A program made the translations under genes and the position numbers. The notes beneath the pieces were generated by a model. The model had not been told where the DNA came from and did no database searches. It worked only from the letters and a program-made list of their open reading frames with translations. Below are positions 42,572-52,521 of a stretch of DNA of 64,000 nt, piece after piece (position 1 is the stretch's first letter; the number at the start of each line of letters is the position of its first letter). Origin of the DNA: an uncultured Nocardioides sp. Lineage in GTDB: Bacteria; Actinomycetota; Actinomycetes; Propionibacteriales; Nocardioidaceae. The DNA lies in NCBI RefSeq assembly GCF_947488025.1, contig NZ_CANKYS010000005.1, positions 186,001-250,000 on the forward strand. Direction: 5' to 3'.

Positions 42572-44335
42572 ATGAGCGTGGCCATCAGCGTCGAGGCGCC
42601 CAGCGACGCTGAGCTGATCTCTGCCGTCCGCGGTGGCGACGTCGACGCCTACGGCCTCCTCTTCGAGCGCCACGTCGACGCGGCCCGCCGGCTCGCCCGC
42701 CAGCTCGTCCCCGCGGGCGACGCCGAGGACCTCGTGTCCGAGGCCTTCGTGAAGGTGCTCGGCGTGCTGCAGCGCGGCGGCGGGCCCGACCTCGCCTTCC
42801 GTGCCTACCTGCTGACCGCCGTACGCCGGCTCCAGGTCGACCGGTTCCGGGCCGGGTCCCGGCTGCACACCACCGACGACATGGAGGCCTTCGACCCGGG
42901 CGTGCCGTTCCGCGACACGGCCGTCGAGGGCTTCGAGAGCGCTGCGGCCGCCCGTGCCTTCGCCAGCCTCCCCGAGCGCTGGCAGCTCGTCCTGTGGCAC
43001 ACCGAGGTGGAGGGCGACAAGCCCGCCGACATCGCGCCGATGCTCGGGATGAGCGCCAACTCGGTCTCCGCGCTCGCCTACCGCGCCCGCGAGGGACTGC
43101 GCCAGGCGTTCCTCACCCAGCACGCGGCGGAGCTCGACGAGGACGCCTGTCGGTGGACCCACGCGCAGCTCGGCGCCTACGTCCGCGGCGCCTCGTCGCG
43201 CCGCGACGCCACCAAGGTGGAGGAGCACCTCGACGAGTGCCGCCCGTGCATGGCGATCTACCTCGAGCTGACCGAGGTCAACTCCAACCTCGGTGGCCTG
43301 CTCGCCCCGTTGCTCCTGGGCGGCGCCGCGACCGCCTACCTCGGCACGACCGTGCTCTCAGCCGCGGCCCCGGTGGGCGTCGGGGCGCTCCTCGGACGCG
43401 TCCGCGACCTCGTGACGGGCAACGCCGGCGTCGCTGCCGTCGCCGGCGTCGCAGTGAGCACCGTCGTCGTCGCCGGTGGGATCGCCCTGGGCATGCGTGG
43501 CTCCGACGCACCCACACCGGCACCGACGCGTGCTGCGACGTCGGAGGGCGCCGCCGGCTTCGACGGCTCGTCGGCCAGCCCGGACGGCGCCTCCGCCACG
43601 ACCGGAGACCGGTCGCCGGGGAGCCCGCGACTGCGCTCCACCCCGCCCGCCCTCGTCCTGCCGCCCGGCGACGTGGACGTCACCCCGGGCTCCGTGCCCG
43701 GCTCGGACACGCCCCCGGGGTCCGACCCCGCCCAGGACACCGACCCGACGCAGGACACCGTCGACCCCACCCAGGCGCCGACGTCGAGCCAGACCCCGAG
43801 CCAGGGTCCGACGTCCGACCCGACCAGCAACCCCACCAGCAACCCCACCAACAACCCCACGTCCGACCCGACCAACAACCCGACCACCAACCCCACGTCG
43901 AACCCGACGCAGGACCCGACCCAGGACCCGACCCAGGACCCGACCCAGGACCCCACGCAGGACCCAACGCAGGACCCCACGCAGGACCCGACGCAGGACC
44001 CCACCCAGCCGACCCCCGAGCCGCCGGCCGCCGACGCCTCGGTCAGCGGGAGCGTGGGCGGGGCCCGGCCGACGTACGCCGTCGTGGTGCGGGTCGCCGG
44101 TCTCGGCGGGGCGACCGGGCAGCTGCGGATCGAGGCCGCCGGGGCGGAGGTGGTGCGCACCGCCGACGGCCGGTGCACCGCGACCAAGACCGTGGCGCTG
44201 TGCCAGGTCTCCGGCGACACCTCCGTCGCCGTCGAGGTGGTGGCGCCCCGGGGCGGCAGCGTGACCGCCACCCTGGCACCGTCCGGAAGCGACGCCGACG
44301 CCGGCAACAACACCTGGCGCGCGACCCTCGGCTGA
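42572..44335 (+). CDS. Membrane-anchored ECF sigma factor with zinc finger and repeat region
   Basis: 587 residues. Region 2 (about 24-93) and region 4 (about 125-178, PADIAPMLGMSANSVSALAYRAREGL) are followed, in the same chain, by an anti-sigma-type zinc motif H219-x3-C223-x2-C226 (HLDECRPC). Then come hydrophobic stretches at about 241-270 and 286-307, a Pro/Thr/Gln/Asp repeat (413-479) and a C-terminal beta domain (about 490-587) with two cysteines. It resembles ECF groups that carry their own C-terminal regulatory extension. The ATG at 42572 repeats the sequence around a nearby out-of-frame ATG at 42558. Whether the tail is outside depends on one or two real membrane helices. Confidence 0.87.
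   Translation: MSVAISVEAPSDAELISAVRGGDVDAYGLLFERHVDAARRLARQLVPAGDAEDLVSEAFVKVLGVLQRGGGPDLAFRAYLLTAVRRLQVDRFRAGSRLHTTDDMEAFDPGVPFRDTAVEGFESAAAARAFASLPERWQLVLWHTEVEGDKPADIAPMLGMSANSVSALAYRAREGLRQAFLTQHAAELDEDACRWTHAQLGAYVRGASSRRDATKVEEHLDECRPCMAIYLELTEVNSNLGGLLAPLLLGGAATAYLGTTVLSAAAPVGVGALLGRVRDLVTGNAGVAAVAGVAVSTVVVAGGIALGMRGSDAPTPAPTRAATSEGAAGFDGSSASPDGASATTGDRSPGSPRLRSTPPALVLPPGDVDVTPGSVPGSDTPPGSDPAQDTDPTQDTVDPTQAPTSSQTPSQGPTSDPTSNPTSNPTNNPTSDPTNNPTTNPTSNPTQDPTQDPTQDPTQDPTQDPTQDPTQDPTQDPTQPTPEPPAADASVSGSVGGARPTYAVVVRVAGLGGATGQLRIEAAGAEVVRTADGRCTATKTVALCQVSGDTSVAVEVVAPRGGSVTATLAPSGSDADAGNNTWRATLG
43808..44008 (+). repeat. 12-base tandem repeat inside the sigma factor gene
   Basis: About 17 units of four codons: first PTSN/PTSD/PTNN/PTTN variants, then eight near-identical PTQD units (last one truncated). 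Codon choice varies between units (CCG/CCC, ACC/ACG), so the older part has diverged while the Gln-Asp block is more uniform. Unit number could change by slippage without breaking the frame. Confidence 0.9.
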
Positions 44336-44419
44336 TCCGGCCGCCGAGCCCGACCACCCACCCCTCTGGCACCCCTGCGGACGGAGCGCCGTCCCCGCAC
44401 ATCGTGTAGACAAGGGCGC

Positions 44420-44950
44420 ATGACGATCACCCGGTTGCTCGCGCGTCCCATGCTGGCCACGATCTTCGTCGCCGGCGGCATCAACGCCCTCCGCAACACC
44501 GAGGGCCACGCCGTGAAGGCGAAGAAGGTGACCGACAAGGTGCTCCCGGCCGCCCAGAAGGCGGCGCCCCAGGTGCCGATCCCGACCGACCCGGCCACCC
44601 TGGTCCGGATCAACGCCGGCGCCCAGATCCTCGCCGCCGCCGCGCTGGCCACCGGTCGTGCGCCACGGCTCAGCGCGAGCGTGCTGGCGGCCTCCCTCGT
44701 GCCGACCACGCTCGCCGGGCACGCCTTCTGGAACGAGACCGACCCGCAGGCCAAGAACGCGCAGCGCCTGCAGTTCTACAAGAACACCTCCGTCCTCGGC
44801 GGCCTCCTCCTCGCCGCGGTCGACACCGAGGGCAAGCCCGGACTGGCCTGGCGGGCCCGTCGCGCCGCCGCCGACGTGCGCCGCGAGACCAGGCACGTCG
44901 CCAAGCAGGCGCGCCGCGAGGCCAAACTGGCCAAGGCCCAGCTGACCTGA
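44420..44950 (+). CDS. DoxX-family membrane protein
   Basis: 176 residues. LLARPMLATIFVAGGINAL is the characteristic first helix of DoxX, followed by a charged loop and three more hydrophobic segments (INAGAQILAAAALATG; ASVLAASLVPTTLAGHAFW; NTSVLGGLLLAAVD), then a basic tail (RRETRHVAKQARREAKLAKA). DoxX proteins are linked to respiration and thiol or oxidative stress, mechanism unclear. Eighteen bases before aroA. Confidence 0.87.
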   Translation: MTITRLLARPMLATIFVAGGINALRNTEGHAVKAKKVTDKVLPAAQKAAPQVPIPTDPATLVRINAGAQILAAAALATGRAPRLSASVLAASLVPTTLAGHAFWNETDPQAKNAQRLQFYKNTSVLGGLLLAAVDTEGKPGLAWRARRAAADVRRETRHVAKQARREAKLAKAQLT

Positions 44951-44968
44951 CCTCGATAGGGTGCGCGG

Positions 44969-46258
44969 GTGAGTGACCTCTGGCCGGCCCCGCGCCCCAC
45001 CGAACCCCTCGACCGGGTCGTCTCCCTCCCCGGCAGCAAGTCGCTCACCAACCGGGCGCTCGTCCTGGCCGCGATCGCCGACGGCCCCAGCGTCGTACGT
45101 CGTCCGCTGCGCTCGCGCGACACGCTGCTCATGGCCGCCGCGCTCACCTCGCTCGGCACCGGCATCGAGGACACCGGCGGCCCGGGGGCCGGCGACTGGC
45201 GGGTGACCCCTGCCGCCTGGGACCGCGACGCCGACGTCGACTGCGGACTCGCCGGCACGGTGATGCGCTTCGTGCCGCCCGTCGTCGGGCTGGCCGCCGG
45301 CACCGTGCGCTTCGACGGCGACCCCCACATGCGGCTGCGTCCCGTCGGCCAGATGCTCACGGCGCTGGGCGCCCTCGGCGTGCAGGTCGACGACGGGGGT
45401 CGGGGCGCTCTGCCGTTCGCGGTGCACGGGACGGGCTCCGTGCCCGGCGGCACCGTCACCATCGACGCGAGCGCGTCGTCACAGTTCGTCTCGGCGCTGC
45501 TGCTCGCGGGTGCCCGCTACGACCGCGGCGTCGACGTGCGCCACGTCGGCAAGCCGGTGCCCTCGCTCCCCCACATCGAGATGACCGTGCAGATGCTCCG
45601 GCAGCACGACGTCGAGGTGGACGACACCGACGCCAACCGCTGGGCGGTCGCCCCGGGCCCGGTGCGGGCGGTCGACCACGACATCGAGCCCGACCTCTCC
45701 AACGCGGCGCCCTTCCTCGCCCTCGCCGCCGCCACCGGCGGCCGGGTCACCGTCACCGGCTGGCCCGCCACCACCACGCAACCCGGTGACGAGCTCCGCG
45801 AGATCCTGACGCTGATGGGCTGCGAGGTCACGCTGGCCGACGGCGACCTCACCGTGGTCGGCCCCCCGCGCCTGACCGGGGTCGACCTCGACCTCCACGA
45901 CGTGGGTGAGCTGACTCCGGCCGTCGCCGCCCTGTGCGCCCTGGCCGACTCGCCCTCGCACCTGCGTGGGGTCGCCCACATCCGCGGCCACGAGACCGAC
46001 CGGATCACCGCCCTGGCCACCGAGCTCGCGCGACTGGGGTCCGACGTCACCGAGCGGGAGGACGGGCTCACCATCCGGCCCTCGACGCTGCACGGCGGCA
46101 CGTTCCACACCTACGCCGACCACCGCATGGCCCACGCCGGCGTGATCCTCGGGCTGGCCGTGGACGACGTGCTCGTGGAGGACGTCGCGACGACGTCGAA
46201 GACGTTCCCCGACTTCGCCGGCGCGTGGAGCCGCGCGGTGCACGGCGGTCAGCCGTGA
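44969..46258 (+). CDS. aroA: 3-phosphoshikimate 1-carboxyvinyltransferase (EPSP synthase)
   Basis: 429 residues. Sixth shikimate-pathway step, PEP plus shikimate-3-phosphate to EPSP. Motifs: [16 protein letters not shown], the PEP-binding LAGTVMRF (NAGTAMR in many species), [30 protein letters not shown], the [10 protein letters not shown] segment and the final [18 protein letters not shown] start. Its TGA overlaps the rsgA GTG (GTGA). Confidence 0.97.
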   Translation: MSDLWPAPRPTEPLDRVVSLPGSKSLTNRALVLAAIADGPSVVRRPLRSRDTLLMAAALTSLGTGIEDTGGPGAGDWRVTPAAWDRDADVDCGLAGTVMRFVPPVVGLAAGTVRFDGDPHMRLRPVGQMLTALGALGVQVDDGGRGALPFAVHGTGSVPGGTVTIDASASSQFVSALLLAGARYDRGVDVRHVGKPVPSLPHIEMTVQMLRQHDVEVDDTDANRWAVAPGPVRAVDHDIEPDLSNAAPFLALAAATGGRVTVTGWPATTTQPGDELREILTLMGCEVTLADGDLTVVGPPRLTGVDLDLHDVGELTPAVAALCALADSPSHLRGVAHIRGHETDRITALATELARLGSDVTEREDGLTIRPSTLHGGTFHTYADHRMAHAGVILGLAVDDVLVEDVATTSKTFPDFAGAWSRAVHGGQP

Positions 46259-47271
46259 CCGGGCGCTACTCCGAGCACGACCACGAGCACTACGAGCGGC
46301 CGCGCCGCCGCACCCGCCCGCGCACCAAGGACCGGCCGTCCTACGACGACGCCGTCGACGCCCGCGTCGTCACCGTCGACCGTGGCCGGTTCACCCTGCT
46401 GCTCGACGGTCACCGCGTGATGGCGATGAAGTCGCGGCCCCTCGGCCGCAAGGGCGTGGTGGTCGGTGACCACGTGCGGGTCGTCGGCGACACGAGCGGT
46501 GACGACGGGTCGCTGGCCCGGATCGTCGAGGTGGTCCCCCGCACCACCACGCTGCGCCGCACGGCCGACGACGACGACCCGGTCGAGCGGGTCATCGTCT
46601 CCAACGCCGACCAGCTCGTCGTCGTCACCGCGCTCGCCGACCCGGAGCCACGCCCGCGCCTGATCGACCGCGCCCTCGTGGCGGCGTACGACGCCGGGAT
46701 GTCGCCGCTGCTGTGCCTCACCAAGGCCGACCTGGCCGACCCCGAGACGCTGCTCTCGACCTACCGCTCGCTCGGCGTGCCCTGGGTCGTGACCCAGCTC
46801 AAGGGCGAGGGTGCGGGCGACCTCACCGAGCTCCGCGACCGGCTGCGCGGACGCACCAGCGTCCTCGTCGGCCACAGCGGCGTGGGCAAGTCCACCCTGG
46901 TCAACGCGCTCATCCCCGACGCGCACCGCGAGGTGGGCATCGTCAACGCGGTGACCGGCCGCGGCAGGCACACCTCCACCAGCGCCTACCTGCTCGAGCT
47001 GCCCGGCGAGGACGGACGAGGCGAGGGCTGGATCATCGACACCCCCGGCATCCGGTCCTTCGGGCTCGCGCACGTGCAGCCGGAGAACCTCATCGAGGCG
47101 TTCCCCGACCTCGACGAGATGACGGAGACGTGCCCGCGCGGGTGCACCCACGGCGGCGAGGAGCCCGAGTGCGGGCTCGACGAGGCGGTCGAGGCCGGCG
47201 AGGCCGACCCGGACCGGGTCGAGTCCTTCCGCCGGCTGCTGGCAGCCCGGGAGGCGTCCAGCGACTGGTAG
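46255..47271 (+). CDS. rsgA: Ribosome small subunit-dependent GTPase A
   Basis: 338 residues. Circularly permuted GTPase: OB-fold ([16 protein letters not shown]), then G4 LTKADLAD, G1 [12 protein letters not shown] (about 206-217), G2 region GRGRHTST and G3 [10 protein letters not shown]-terminal zinc knuckle [14 protein letters not shown] follows. Assists late 30S assembly and releases RbfA. GTG start coupled to aroA; the pair is also adjacent in mycobacteria. Confidence 0.95.
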   Translation: MTGRYSEHDHEHYERPRRRTRPRTKDRPSYDDAVDARVVTVDRGRFTLLLDGHRVMAMKSRPLGRKGVVVGDHVRVVGDTSGDDGSLARIVEVVPRTTTLRRTADDDDPVERVIVSNADQLVVVTALADPEPRPRLIDRALVAAYDAGMSPLLCLTKADLADPETLLSTYRSLGVPWVVTQLKGEGAGDLTELRDRLRGRTSVLVGHSGVGKSTLVNALIPDAHREVGIVNAVTGRGRHTSTSAYLLELPGEDGRGEGWIIDTPGIRSFGLAHVQPENLIEAFPDLDEMTETCPRGCTHGGEEPECGLDEAVEAGEADPDRVESFRRLLAAREASSDW

Positions 47272-47277
47272 TGCGGG

Positions 47278-47739
47278 TCAGCCCCAGACGGCCTTGGCGC
47301 CCGAGTCCCCGGCCAGGTAGACCGTCACGAGCAGCGCGACCGCGCCGACCGCCAGCAGCACCGCGACCGGGACGCCGAAGCGCGTCTCCCGCGCGCCCCT
47401 GCCGGACGCCAGCGCCGAGACCCCGCCCAGTGCCCACGCTGCGAGCGCGGACACCGCGGCGTAGCCCAGCGCCACGTTGCGGAGCATCTCCCCCGCCTCC
47501 TCGTGGTCCTCCACGATCGGGGCGAGCTCGGGGCGTGCTGCCAGCAGGTCCTCACCGGCTGCGACGGCGACGAGAGCGGTGACGGCGGTGACCACGGCGA
47601 GCACGACGAGGGGCCACCGCAGCAGCCAGCGCCACCGCGGGACGGCCGCGTAGACCAGGCCGGTCAGCGCTGCGAGCGGCCCGAGGACGACGACTGCGTG
47701 CACGACGAGGGGGTGCAGCGGCACACCGTTGAGCTCCAT
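47278..47739 (-). CDS. DUF2231-family membrane protein
   Basis: 153 residues beginning MELNGVPLHPLVVHAVVVLGPLAA, the characteristic GxPLHPxxVH start of DUF2231, followed by four membrane helices in all and a short periplasmic loop (EDLLAARPELAPIVEDHEEAG). The paired histidines in helix 1 suggest heme or metal contact, not shown. Convergent with rsgA, 6 bases apart. Confidence 0.85.
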   Translation of the reverse strand: MELNGVPLHPLVVHAVVVLGPLAALTGLVYAAVPRWRWLLRWPLVVLAVVTAVTALVAVAAGEDLLAARPELAPIVEDHEEAGEMLRNVALGYAAVSALAAWALGGVSALASGRGARETRFGVPVAVLLAVGAVALLVTVYLAGDSGAKAVWG

Positions 47740-47780
47740 GCGTGCAATGTAGGGCGCGATGCTGGGAATAGCCTGTGGAC

Positions 47781-48680
47781 ATGCCCATCACCGGCTCGGC
47801 CCGATCCGACGACCACACCGACGACCTGAGGCTGGCCCACGTCCTGGCCGACGACGCGGACTCGCTGACCCAGGCCCGCTTCAAGGCGCTCGACCTGCAC
47901 GTCATGAGCAAGCCCGACCTCACGCCGGTGACCGACGCCGACAAGGCCGTCGAGGAGGGCATCCGCCGGACGCTGTCGCGGGTCCGCTCCCGCGACGCGG
48001 TCGTCGGTGAGGAGCAGGGCACGACCGGGCACAGCCAGCGCCGGTGGATCGTGGACCCGATCGACGGCACCAAGAACTACGTGCGCGGCGTGCCGGTCTG
48101 GGCGACCCTCATCGCGCTCGCCATCGACGACGAGGTGGTGCTCGGCGTGGTGTCAGCGCCGCAGCTGCAGCGCCGGTGGTGGGCCTCGACGGGCAACGGC
48201 GCGTGGACGGGCCGCTCCCTGCTGAAGGCCACCAGGTGCGAGGTGTCCGACGTACGACGTCTCGAGGACGCGTCGCTGAGCTATTCGTCGCTGTCCGGGT
48301 GGGACGAGCGCGACCGCCTCGACGACTTCGTGTCGCTGTCACGTCGCTGCTGGCGCACCCGCGCGTACGGCGATTTCTGGTCCTACATGCTGCTCGCCGA
48401 GGGCGCGGTCGACCTCGCCGCCGAGCCCGAGCTCGAGCTCTACGACATGGCGGCCCTCGATGTCATCGTCCGCGAGGCCGGCGGCCGGTTCACCTCCCTC
48501 GACGGCACCGACGGGCCCTGGGGCGGCAACGCGCTGGCCTCCAACGGCCACCTGCACGACGCCGCCCTGTCCTTCCTGGGCGCCACGCACGACGACGGCA
48601 CCGACCCCGACGTGCCGCGGCGCGGGCCCGGATCGGTCAGCAGCCTGCGCGCGCGGCAGGCGCCGCCGGTGCTGGACTGA
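47781..48680 (+). CDS. hisN: Histidinol-phosphatase (inositol-monophosphatase fold)
   Basis: 299 residues. Metal-binding motifs of the IMPase superfamily are present: GEEQG (first Mg ligand), WIVDPIDGTKNYVRGVPVWATLIAL (DPIDGTKN) and the late ELYDMAALDVIVREAGG. Length and phrase match the actinobacterial HisN that makes histidinol. The ATG at 47781 is chosen; GTG 47775 is also in frame. The C-terminal 30 residues after FLGAT are a polar tail. Confidence 0.92.
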   Translation: MPITGSARSDDHTDDLRLAHVLADDADSLTQARFKALDLHVMSKPDLTPVTDADKAVEEGIRRTLSRVRSRDAVVGEEQGTTGHSQRRWIVDPIDGTKNYVRGVPVWATLIALAIDDEVVLGVVSAPQLQRRWWASTGNGAWTGRSLLKATRCEVSDVRRLEDASLSYSSLSGWDERDRLDDFVSLSRRCWRTRAYGDFWSYMLLAEGAVDLAAEPELELYDMAALDVIVREAGGRFTSLDGTDGPWGGNALASNGHLHDAALSFLGATHDDGTDPDVPRRGPGSVSSLRARQAPPVLD

Positions 48681-48777
48681 GACCGCTCACCGAGGCGAGC
48701 CGTTCGGGCCTGTCCCTCGCAGTCCGGCTTGGCTACGGTGGCTCTCACCAGTTCTGCGGGACGAGAGGGCGGACACC

Positions 48778-49209
48778 ATGAAGATCCAGGACGTCATCAG
48801 GGGCAAGGCCAGCCAGGCGGTCGTGACCATCGACCCGGGGGCCACGGTGCGCGAGCTGGTCGCGCTCCTGGCCGAGCACAACGTCGGCGCGCTGGTGGTG
48901 AGCGAGGACGGCGAGCGGGTCGCCGGGATCGTCAGCGAGCGCGACGTCGTACGCCGCCTGCACGAGGACACCGCGGTCCTCGACAGCCCCGTCAGCTCGA
49001 TCATGACCGTCGACGTGCGCACGTGCGCCGGCGACGACGGCCTCACCGACCTCATGCACACGATGACCGAGCACCGCATCCGGCACGTCCCGGTGGTGGC
49101 CGACGGACGACTGACCGGCATCATCTCCATCGGTGACGTGGTCAAGAACCGCATCGGCGAGCTCGAGTTCGAGCGCGACCAGCTCGACCACTACGTGCAC
49201 CAGACCTGA
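48778..49209 (+). CDS. Protein with two CBS domains
   Basis: 143 residues forming one Bateman pair: CBS1 (about 1-62, with GIVSERDVVRRL) and CBS2 (about 72-125, MTVDVRTCAGDDGLTDLM, HVPVVADGRLTGIISIGDVVKN). Such stand-alone modules bind adenosine nucleotides and regulate partner proteins. No catalytic domain is attached. Only 43 bases separate it from the FKBP gene on the same strand. Confidence 0.93.
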   Translation: MKIQDVIRGKASQAVVTIDPGATVRELVALLAEHNVGALVVSEDGERVAGIVSERDVVRRLHEDTAVLDSPVSSIMTVDVRTCAGDDGLTDLMHTMTEHRIRHVPVVADGRLTGIISIGDVVKNRIGELEFERDQLDHYVHQT

Positions 49210-49252
49210 CCGGCAACAACCTGCAACCAGCAGCAACTGATCGGAGAACCAC

Positions 49253-49624
49253 GTGAGCGAGAAGCCTGACGTCGACCCCCACATGGGCGACGTGCCCGCC
49301 GACCTCGAGGTCACCGACCTCGTCGAGGGAGACGGTGCCGAGGCCACGTCCGGCTCCACCGTCTCGGTCCACTACGTCGGCGTGGCCCACTCCTCGGGCG
49401 AGGAGTTCGACGCGTCCTACAACCGGGGCACGCCGCTGCAGTTCCGCCTCGGCATCGGCCAGGTCATCTCCGGCTGGGACACCGGCGTGCAGGGCATGAA
49501 GGTCGGCGGCCGTCGCCGGCTCGTCATCCCGCCCCACCTCGGCTACGGCGACCGTGGCGCGGGCGGTGTCATCAAGCCGGGCGAGACGCTGATCTTCGTG
49601 GTGGACCTGCTCGAGGTCCGCTGA
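49253..49624 (+). CDS. FKBP-type peptidyl-prolyl isomerase
   Basis: 123 residues, a single FKBP domain: VSVHYVGVAHSSGEEFDASYNRG, FRLGIGQVISGWDTGVQGMKVGGRRRLVIPPHLGYGDRGAG, ending LIFVVDLLEV. Ligand residues Y, D, W and Y are in place. No signal peptide, so cytosolic. GTG start with GGAGAACCAC upstream as RBS. Catalyses Xaa-Pro isomerisation in folding. Confidence 0.95.
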   Translation: MSEKPDVDPHMGDVPADLEVTDLVEGDGAEATSGSTVSVHYVGVAHSSGEEFDASYNRGTPLQFRLGIGQVISGWDTGVQGMKVGGRRRLVIPPHLGYGDRGAGGVIKPGETLIFVVDLLEVR

Positions 49625-49637
49625 CCCCTGCTGACGA

Positions 49638-50324
49638 TCACTGCGCCTGGGCGTCGTGGACCAGGATCGCGACCTGCACCCGGTTCTCGACGCCCAGCTT
49701 GGTGAACAGCCTCCCGACGTGCGTCTTCACCGTCGGGACGCCCATGTAGAGCTCGGCCGCGATGTCGGCGTTGCTCAGCCCGCGCGCGACCGCGTCGGCC
49801 ACGTCGCGCTCGCGCTCGGTGAGGACGTCGAGGGCCGCGCGTGCCGACCGCGCCCGGTCCTGCCCGCCGGCGTCGCTGTCCGCGCGGGTGACGGCGGCGA
49901 TCAGCTGGGCCGTGACGCTGGGTGACAGCATCGGCTGTCCGGCCGCCACCGTGCGGATCGCCTCGACGAGGCGGGCCGGCGGGGTGTCCTTCAGCAGGAA
50001 GCCCGCCGCACCGATGCGCAGCGCGCGCAGCACCATGTCGTCGGTGTCGAAGGTCGTCAGCACGATCACCTTGAGGCCGGGGTCGGCGGCCAGCAGCTCC
50101 TCCGTCGCGCTGAGCCCGTCGCGCACCGGCATCCGGATGTCCATGAGCACCACGTCGGCGTCGGACGCCGGCACCACGCGCAGGGCCTCCTCGCCGTCGG
50201 CGGCCTCGGCGACGACCCTCAGCCCGGAGTCACCGCCGAGCATCATCCGCAGCGCGGCGCGCACCATCGGGTCGTCGTCGACGACGGCGAGCCGGACCGT
50301 GCCCCCGTCGCTCGCACCCGTCAC
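49638..50324 (-). CDS. NarL/LuxR-type response regulator
   Basis: 228 residues. Receiver domain with acidic VVDDDPM, the phospho-acceptor in VVLMDIRMP, TTFD and the LLKDTPP lysine; then a LuxR helix-turn-helix (LTERERDVADAVARGLSNADIAAELYMGVPTVKTHVGRLFTKLG). The GTG at 50324 overlaps the kinase stop (GTGA), a better start than the GTGs a few codons upstream. Works with the adjoining kinase. Confidence 0.94.
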   Translation of the reverse strand: MTGASDGGTVRLAVVDDDPMVRAALRMMLGGDSGLRVVAEAADGEEALRVVPASDADVVLMDIRMPVRDGLSATEELLAADPGLKVIVLTTFDTDDMVLRALRIGAAGFLLKDTPPARLVEAIRTVAAGQPMLSPSVTAQLIAAVTRADSDAGGQDRARSARAALDVLTERERDVADAVARGLSNADIAAELYMGVPTVKTHVGRLFTKLGVENRVQVAILVHDAQAQ

Positions 50325-51484
50325 GTGGTCCACGGTATCCACGCCCGTACGGCGTAGCCGCCTCCCGGGTCGGTGCCGTGACTGATCCGGCCACCCGCCA
50401 GGGCCGCGCGCTCGGCCAGGCCCAGCAGGCCCAGGCCCGACGCCGGGAGGGACGGCGGTGCTGCCGGACCGACCGGGGCCGCGTTGCGCACCCCGATGAC
50501 GAGTCCGTCGTCGGGCGACCCGGCCACGTCCACCGTCACCGCGGTGCCGGGCGCGTGCTTGCGCACGTTGGTGAGGGCCTCCTGCACGATCCGGTACGCC
50601 GTCCGGCCGGTGCCGGCGGGCACGTCGTCCTCGACGCGGTTGGACAGGCGTACGCGCATTCCGCCGGCCTGCTCCTCCGCCACCAGCGACGCCACGTCGT
50701 CGAGGCCGGGCTGGGGCCGCTCGGGGACGGCGCCGGTCGGCTGCGCCGGGTCCCGGAGCACGCCGAGCACCGCCCGCAGGTCGGAGAGGGCCCGGTGCGC
50801 GTTGTCCTCGATCGACTTCGCGGCACTCCCCCGCTCCTCCTCGCTCAGGTCGGTGCGGTAGCCGAGGGCGCCGGCGTGCATCGCCACCAGCGAGATGCGG
50901 TGGGCCAGCACGTCGTGCATCTCGCGGGCGATGCGCGTGCGTTCGGCCGCCTGCGCCTGGGCCACGCGGGCGCGCTGCTCGCGCTCGGCGGTCAGGGCGC
51001 GCTCGCGATAGGAGTCGACCAGGTCACGCTGGGATCCCATCGCGTAGCCGGTGGCGACCAGGATGCCCACGACCAGGCAGCCGAAGGCCGTGGACGCCCA
51101 CAGGGGCAGGGCGTCCTCGGTGATGCCCACGCGCTCCTGCACGATCCCGGCGAGCACGTTGAGCGGCGCCACGACGGCCAGCAGCCGCCAGCGTCGGTGG
51201 GAGGCGACCGAGCCGATGATCCACGAGCCCGGGCCGGCGCTCGACGCAGAGACGAACGAGAACGCCCCCAGCAGGCCAGCGACGAGCGCGGGCCGGCGGT
51301 GCCGCCAGCGGATCAGCACGAACGACAGCAGGCCGAGCAGCGGGTCGCCCACCAGGAACCACATCACGACCGGCTCCGGCGGGCGCTCGGCGGCGCTCAC
51401 CAGCGGGATGCCCCAGACGGTGAGGCTGATCAGGGCAGCCAGTCCGTAGCGCCAGGTCGCCGCGAGCCGGCCCGTCCCCCCCAT
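50321..51484 (-). CDS. Membrane sensor histidine kinase (HisKA_3 type)
   Basis: 387 residues. Several membrane helices in the first 160 residues (LAALISLTVWGIPLV; VVMWFLVGDPLLGLLSFVLI; LAVVAPLNVLAGIV; FGCLVVGILVATGY), a coiled-coil linker, then the phospho-acceptor box RTRIAREMHDVLAHRISLVAMHAGAL and HATPase with RIVQEALTNVRKHAPG and GLGLLGLAERAAL. The ATG at 51484 is used. The intramembrane sensor resembles DesK-type kinases. Divergent from an ABC transporter it may control. Confidence 0.92.
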   Translation of the reverse strand: MGGTGRLAATWRYGLAALISLTVWGIPLVSAAERPPEPVVMWFLVGDPLLGLLSFVLIRWRHRRPALVAGLLGAFSFVSASSAGPGSWIIGSVASHRRWRLLAVVAPLNVLAGIVQERVGITEDALPLWASTAFGCLVVGILVATGYAMGSQRDLVDSYRERALTAEREQRARVAQAQAAERTRIAREMHDVLAHRISLVAMHAGALGYRTDLSEEERGSAAKSIEDNAHRALSDLRAVLGVLRDPAQPTGAVPERPQPGLDDVASLVAEEQAGGMRVRLSNRVEDDVPAGTGRTAYRIVQEALTNVRKHAPGTAVTVDVAGSPDDGLVIGVRNAAPVGPAAPPSLPASGLGLLGLAERAALAGGRISHGTDPGGGYAVRAWIPWTT

Positions 51485-51624
51485 GGCACCGACCCTAGGC
51501 GCACCGTCGACACGGCCGCGTCCGACCAAGGTGTCGTCCCGGGGCGGACGCCGATACCGAGGTCGGACCCCGCCGACCCCTCCGCCCGATGTCCCGGCAC
51601 CGGCAGCGCGACGAGGCTGGAGCC

Positions 51625-52517
<893 letters not shown>

Positions 52518-52521
<4 letters not shown>

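Noticed and set aside
41576..43228. Long minus-strand frame (550 codons) spanning the GGDEF-like gene and the sigma factor start
   Set aside because: It overlaps two supported genes in another frame and shows the composition of a shadow frame.
43808..44008. CRISPR-like repeat array
   Set aside because: The repeats are 12 bases without spacers and encode an in-frame PTxx stalk; no cas genes are present.
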